Source of the DNA: Burkholderia diffusa
GTDB taxonomy: Bacteria; Pseudomonadota; Gammaproteobacteria; Burkholderiales; Burkholderiaceae
Direction of reading: 5' to 3'
Length of the DNA: 64,000 bases
Assembly: GCF_902499115.1 (NCBI RefSeq)
Contig: NZ_CABVPN010000022.1
Location: 78,525 to 142,524, forward strand
The notes under the pieces were generated by a model. That model saw only the letters and a program-made list of their open reading frames with translations, searched no databases and was not told where the DNA came from. Of the stretch, positions 60,920 to 64,000 are shown one piece after another; positions within the stretch are counted from its first letter, which is position 1; each line of letters begins with the position of its first letter. Both the position numbers and the translations under genes were made by a program.

Positions 60920-62710
60920 ATGAGCTATAACGCCCCTGTCAAGGACATGCTGTTCGTGCTGAAGGAACTCGCGGGCATCGACACCGTCGCGCAGTTGCCG
61001 GGCTTCGAGGAAGCCGGCTACGACACCGCGCAGGCCGTGCTCGACGAATCCGCGAAATTCTGCGGTGAAGTGCTGGCGCCGCTGAATGTCGAGGGCGACC
61101 GCAACCCGAGCAGCTGGAAGGACGGCGTCGTGACGGCGACGCCCGGCTTCGGCGCCGCGTTCCGCCAGTTCGTCGAAGGCGGCTGGCAAGGTTTGCAGCA
61201 CCCGGCCGAATATGACGGCCAGGGGCTGCCGAAGCTGATCGCGACGCCGTGCATCGAGATGCTGAATGCGTCGAACCTGTCGTTCGCGCTGTGTCCGCTG
61301 CTCACCGACGGCGCGATCGAGGCGCTGCTGACGGCCGGCACCGACGAACAGAAGCAACGCTACGTGCCGAAGCTGATCTCGGGCGAATGGACCGGCACGA
61401 TGAACCTGACCGAGCCGCAGGCCGGCTCCGACCTGGCGCTGGTGCGCTCGCGCGCCGAGCCGCAGGGCGACGGCACGTACAAGGTGTTCGGCACGAAGAT
61501 CTTCATCACGTGGGGCGAGCACGACATGGCGGACAACATCGTCCACCTGGTGCTGGCGCGCACGCCGAACGCGCCGGAAGGCGTGAAGGGCATTTCGCTG
61601 TTCATCGTGCCGAAGTTCCTGGTCAACGAAGACGGTTCGCTCGGCGCTCGCAACGACGTGCACTGCGTGTCGATCGAGCACAAGCTCGGGATCAAGGCGA
61701 GCCCGACCGCGGTGCTGCAATACGGCGACCACGGCGGTGCGGTCGGCTATCTGGTCGGCGAGGAGAATCGCGGCCTCGAATACATGTTCATCATGATGAA
61801 CGCGGCGCGCTTCGGCGTCGGGATGCAGGGGATCGGCGTGGCCGACCGTGCGTACCAGAAGGCCGCGGCATTCGCGAAGGAGCGTGTGCAGAGCCGCCCG
61901 GTCGACGGGTCGGCGAAGCAGTCGGTGACGATCATCCATCACCCGGACGTGCGCCGCATGCTCGGCACGATGCGCGCGCTGACCGAAGGCGCGCGGGCGC
62001 TGGCCTATGTGGCAGCCGCGCACAGCGACATTGCCCACCGCCATTCGGACGAGGCGACGCGCACGCGTCATCAGGCAATCTACGAATATCTGGTGCCGGT
62101 CGTGAAGGGCTGGAGCACGGAGATGGTGAACGACGTGGCGAGCCTGGGCGTGCAGGTGCATGGCGGGATGGGCTTCATCGAGGAAACCGGCGCCGCGCAG
62201 TACTACCGCGACGCGCGAATCCTCGCGATCTACGAAGGCACGACCGCGATCCAGGCGAACGACCTGGTCGGCCGCAAGACGATGCGCGACGGCGGCGCGG
62301 TGGCGAAGGCGCTGATCGCGGAGATCGGCGAGACCGTCGCGGCGCTCGGCAAGGTGGACGGCGCTGCGGCCGCGTCGATGAGGGCGCAGCTCGAGAAAGG
62401 CGCGCGCTCGCTGTCGACGGTGGTCGACTACGTGGTCGCGAACGTGAAGCAGGATCCGAACGCGGTGTTCGCGGGCAGCGTGCCGTACCTGAAGCTGGCC
62501 GGCGTGGTGCTGTGCGGATGGCAGATGGCGCGCGCACTGCTGGCGGCGCACGCGAACCGCGCGAGCGACACGGCGTTCTTCGATGCGAAGATCGCGATCG
62601 CACAATGCTACGCGGAACACGTTCTCGTGCAGGCAGGCGGGCTCGAAGCGTCGATCGTCGGCGCGAAGGGTAGCGAGAGCGTGCTCGCGTTGACGGAAGA
62701 CCAGTTCTGA
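60920..62710 (+). CDS. Acyl-CoA dehydrogenase with C-terminal extension
   Basis: A 596-residue FAD-dependent acyl-CoA dehydrogenase of the long, FadE5-like type. Residues about 40-450 are the N, middle and C core domains (MNLTEPQAGSDLALVRSRAE is the substrate-contacting loop; YYRDARILAIYEGTTAIQAN is the C-terminal core helix). The last about 120 residues form the extra acyl-CoA dehydrogenase C-terminal domain. The N-terminus YNAPVKDMLFVLKEL is the usual one for this group. It oxidises a medium or long acyl-CoA in beta-oxidation and passes electrons to ETF. The ETF-quinone oxidoreductase gene follows 34 bases downstream. Confidence 0.9.
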   Translation: MSYNAPVKDMLFVLKELAGIDTVAQLPGFEEAGYDTAQAVLDESAKFCGEVLAPLNVEGDRNPSSWKDGVVTATPGFGAAFRQFVEGGWQGLQHPAEYDGQGLPKLIATPCIEMLNASNLSFALCPLLTDGAIEALLTAGTDEQKQRYVPKLISGEWTGTMNLTEPQAGSDLALVRSRAEPQGDGTYKVFGTKIFITWGEHDMADNIVHLVLARTPNAPEGVKGISLFIVPKFLVNEDGSLGARNDVHCVSIEHKLGIKASPTAVLQYGDHGGAVGYLVGEENRGLEYMFIMMNAARFGVGMQGIGVADRAYQKAAAFAKERVQSRPVDGSAKQSVTIIHHPDVRRMLGTMRALTEGARALAYVAAAHSDIAHRHSDEATRTRHQAIYEYLVPVVKGWSTEMVNDVASLGVQVHGGMGFIEETGAAQYYRDARILAIYEGTTAIQANDLVGRKTMRDGGAVAKALIAEIGETVAALGKVDGAAAASMRAQLEKGARSLSTVVDYVVANVKQDPNAVFAGSVPYLKLAGVVLCGWQMARALLAAHANRASDTAFFDAKIAIAQCYAEHVLVQAGGLEASIVGAKGSESVLALTEDQF

Positions 62711-62744
62711 CCGTAACGGTCGGGGCGCAGGAGGAGACAGGATT

Positions 62745-64000
62745 TTGACCACACAGGACTTGCTCGCGCAATACGGCCCGCGCGAATCGATGGAATACGA
62801 CGTCGTGATCGTCGGCGGCGGCCCCGCCGGGCTGTCGGCGGCGATCCGGCTCAAGCAGCTGGCCGCCGAGAAAGGCACCGAGATCGGCGTGTGCGTGCTC
62901 GAGAAGGGCTCCGAGATCGGCGCGCACATCCTGTCGGGCGCGGTGATGGACCCGCGCGCGATCACCGAACTGTTCCCCGACTGGAAGGAACAGGGCGCGC
63001 CGCTCACCGTCGAGGTGACGGAGGACCGCTTCCTGTTCCTGTCGGAAAAGAGCGCGATCACGACGCCGAACTGGGCGCTGCCGGCCAACTTCCAGAACCA
63101 CGGCAACTACGTGATCTCGCTGGGCAACGTCACGCGCTGGCTCGGCCAGCAGGCGGAAGCGCTGGGCGTCGAGATCTTCCCGGGCTTCCCGGCTGCGGAG
63201 ATCCTGTACAACGACGACGGCTCCGTGAAAGGTGTCGCGACCGGCAACATGGGCGTGGGCAAGGACGGCGAGCCGACCGAGAACTTCCAGCTCGGCATGG
63301 AGCTGCACGCGAAGTACACGCTGTTCGCCGAAGGCTGCCGCGGCCACCTCGGCCGGCAGCTGATCTCGAAGTTCAAGCTCGACGCGAACGCCGATCCGCA
63401 GGCGTACGGAATCGGCATCAAGGAACTGTGGGAAATCGATCCCGCGAAGCACAAGCCGGGCCTCGTGATCCACACGGCCGGCTGGCCGCTGAAGTCGGAC
63501 ACCTACGGCGGCTCGTTCCTGTATCACATGGACAACAACCAGGTCGTGGTCGGCTTCGTGGTGGGCCTGGGCTACACGAACCCGTATCTGTCGCCGTTCG
63601 AGGAATTCCAGCGCTACAAGACGCACCCGTCGATCCGCGCGTTCCTGGAAGGCGGCAAGCGCGTGTCGTACGGCGCGCGGGCGATCACGGCCGGCGGCCT
63701 GCTGTCGCTGCCGAAGACGGTGTTCCCGGGCGGCGCGCTGATCGGCGACGACGCGGGCTTCCTGAACGCATCGCGGATCAAGGGCAGCCATGCGGCGATC
63801 AAGACGGGCATGCTGGCGGCGGACGCCGCGTTCGACGCGCTGCAGGCCGGCCGCCAGAGCGACGAGCTCAACGCGTATCCGGACGCCTTCAAGCAGTCGT
63901 GGCTGCATACGGAGCTGTACCGTGCACGCAACTTCAAGCAGTGGATGGCGAAGGGCCTGTACCTGGGCACGCTGATGGTCGGGCTCGAGCAGAAGGTGAT
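62745..64000 (+). CDS. Electron transfer flavoprotein-ubiquinone oxidoreductase, N-terminal part
   Basis: The first 418 codons of ETF-QO, a membrane-associated enzyme that takes electrons from ETF to ubiquinone. FAD motif VVIVGGGPAGLSAAIRLKQL begins near residue 20; GSEIGAHILSGAVMDP, NYVISLGNVTRWL and ALIGDDAGFLNASRIKGSHA are family landmarks. The start is a TTG with GGAGGAG about nine bases upstream. The frame is open to the window edge; the C-terminal ferredoxin-like iron-sulfur cluster domain lies beyond it. Coupling to the upstream acyl-CoA dehydrogenase makes a fatty-acid oxidation electron path. Confidence 0.92.
   Translation, partial: MTTQDLLAQYGPRESMEYDVVIVGGGPAGLSAAIRLKQLAAEKGTEIGVCVLEKGSEIGAHILSGAVMDPRAITELFPDWKEQGAPLTVEVTEDRFLFLSEKSAITTPNWALPANFQNHGNYVISLGNVTRWLGQQAEALGVEIFPGFPAAEILYNDDGSVKGVATGNMGVGKDGEPTENFQLGMELHAKYTLFAEGCRGHLGRQLISKFKLDANADPQAYGIGIKELWEIDPAKHKPGLVIHTAGWPLKSDTYGGSFLYHMDNNQVVVGFVVGLGYTNPYLSPFEEFQRYKTHPSIRAFLEGGKRVSYGARAITAGGLLSLPKTVFPGGALIGDDAGFLNASRIKGSHAAIKTGMLAADAAFDALQAGRQSDELNAYPDAFKQSWLHTELYRARNFKQWMAKGLYLGTLMVGLEQKV

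Overview
The window is high-GC DNA whose codon use (G or C at nearly every third position) and gene content fit a Burkholderia chromosome, most likely the Burkholderia cepacia complex and probably a secondary replicon because it is rich in accessory catabolism. This assignment is inference from gene content; no marker gene is present. I saw no tRNA, rRNA, CRISPR array, insertion sequence or prophage gene.

Left part (1-9200): an acetoacetate decarboxylase / 3-hydroxybutyrate dehydrogenase operon running left, a bestrophin-like channel, an NDH-2-like flavoprotein, an Ohr peroxidase, a MocR-type regulator divergent from an NmrA-like oxidoreductase, a LysR regulator, and the decayed C-terminus of a second LysR regulator.

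Guanidine locus (9363-20224): a divergent pair of transcription units. Leftward is an ABC substrate-binding protein. Rightward are two DUF1989 proteins (carboxyguanidine deiminase subunits), a biotin-dependent guanidine/urea carboxylase, allophanate hydrolase, and an ABC permease and ATPase. Each unit has its own guanidine-I (ykkC) riboswitch, and each riboswitch lies just downstream of a matching sigma-54 type -24/-12 element, with a GCAC-N7-GTGC palindrome between them. The layout predicts uptake and breakdown of guanidine to ammonia and CO2, gated by nitrogen starvation and by guanidine itself.

Sugar-acid locus (20872-28465): a FadR-type GntR regulator divergent from an operon of an L-galactonate-5-dehydrogenase-like enzyme, a UxaB-like reductase, an L-fuconate dehydratase, an MFS transporter and a UxaA-type altronate dehydratase. 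Five copies of a 13-bp TTGGYC..RCCAA motif fill the divergent promoter region.

Middle (28487-40949): a large zinc-ribbon/cyclase/AAA/TPR signalling protein, a patatin-like hydrolase, an HD-domain protein, an OmpR-type two-component pair, and a fatty-acid CoA ligase flanked by two AraC-type regulators.

CoA/shikimate-like operon (41040-45329, leftward): six genes that overlap or nearly touch (PanE-like, VOC, MaoC, CaiB/BaiF, AroE-like, AroQ-like) divergent from a LysR gene. The last gene, aroQ, has lost the family C-terminus and its catalytic histidine, next to a dispersed repeat that recurs at 59737.

Amino-acid locus (46559-56255, rightward): an unknown protein, an Lrp regulator, homoserine dehydrogenase, aldehyde dehydrogenase, a polar amino-acid ABC transporter, a Cys/Met-type PLP enzyme, a homocysteine S-methyltransferase and a second Lrp regulator. 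The best reading is a catabolic island for homoserine or a related C4/sulfur amino acid.

Right edge (56384-64000): proton-translocating transhydrogenase (pntA, pntB), a DMSP-lyase-family cupin, an acyl-CoA dehydrogenase and the start of ETF-ubiquinone oxidoreductase, which runs off the window.
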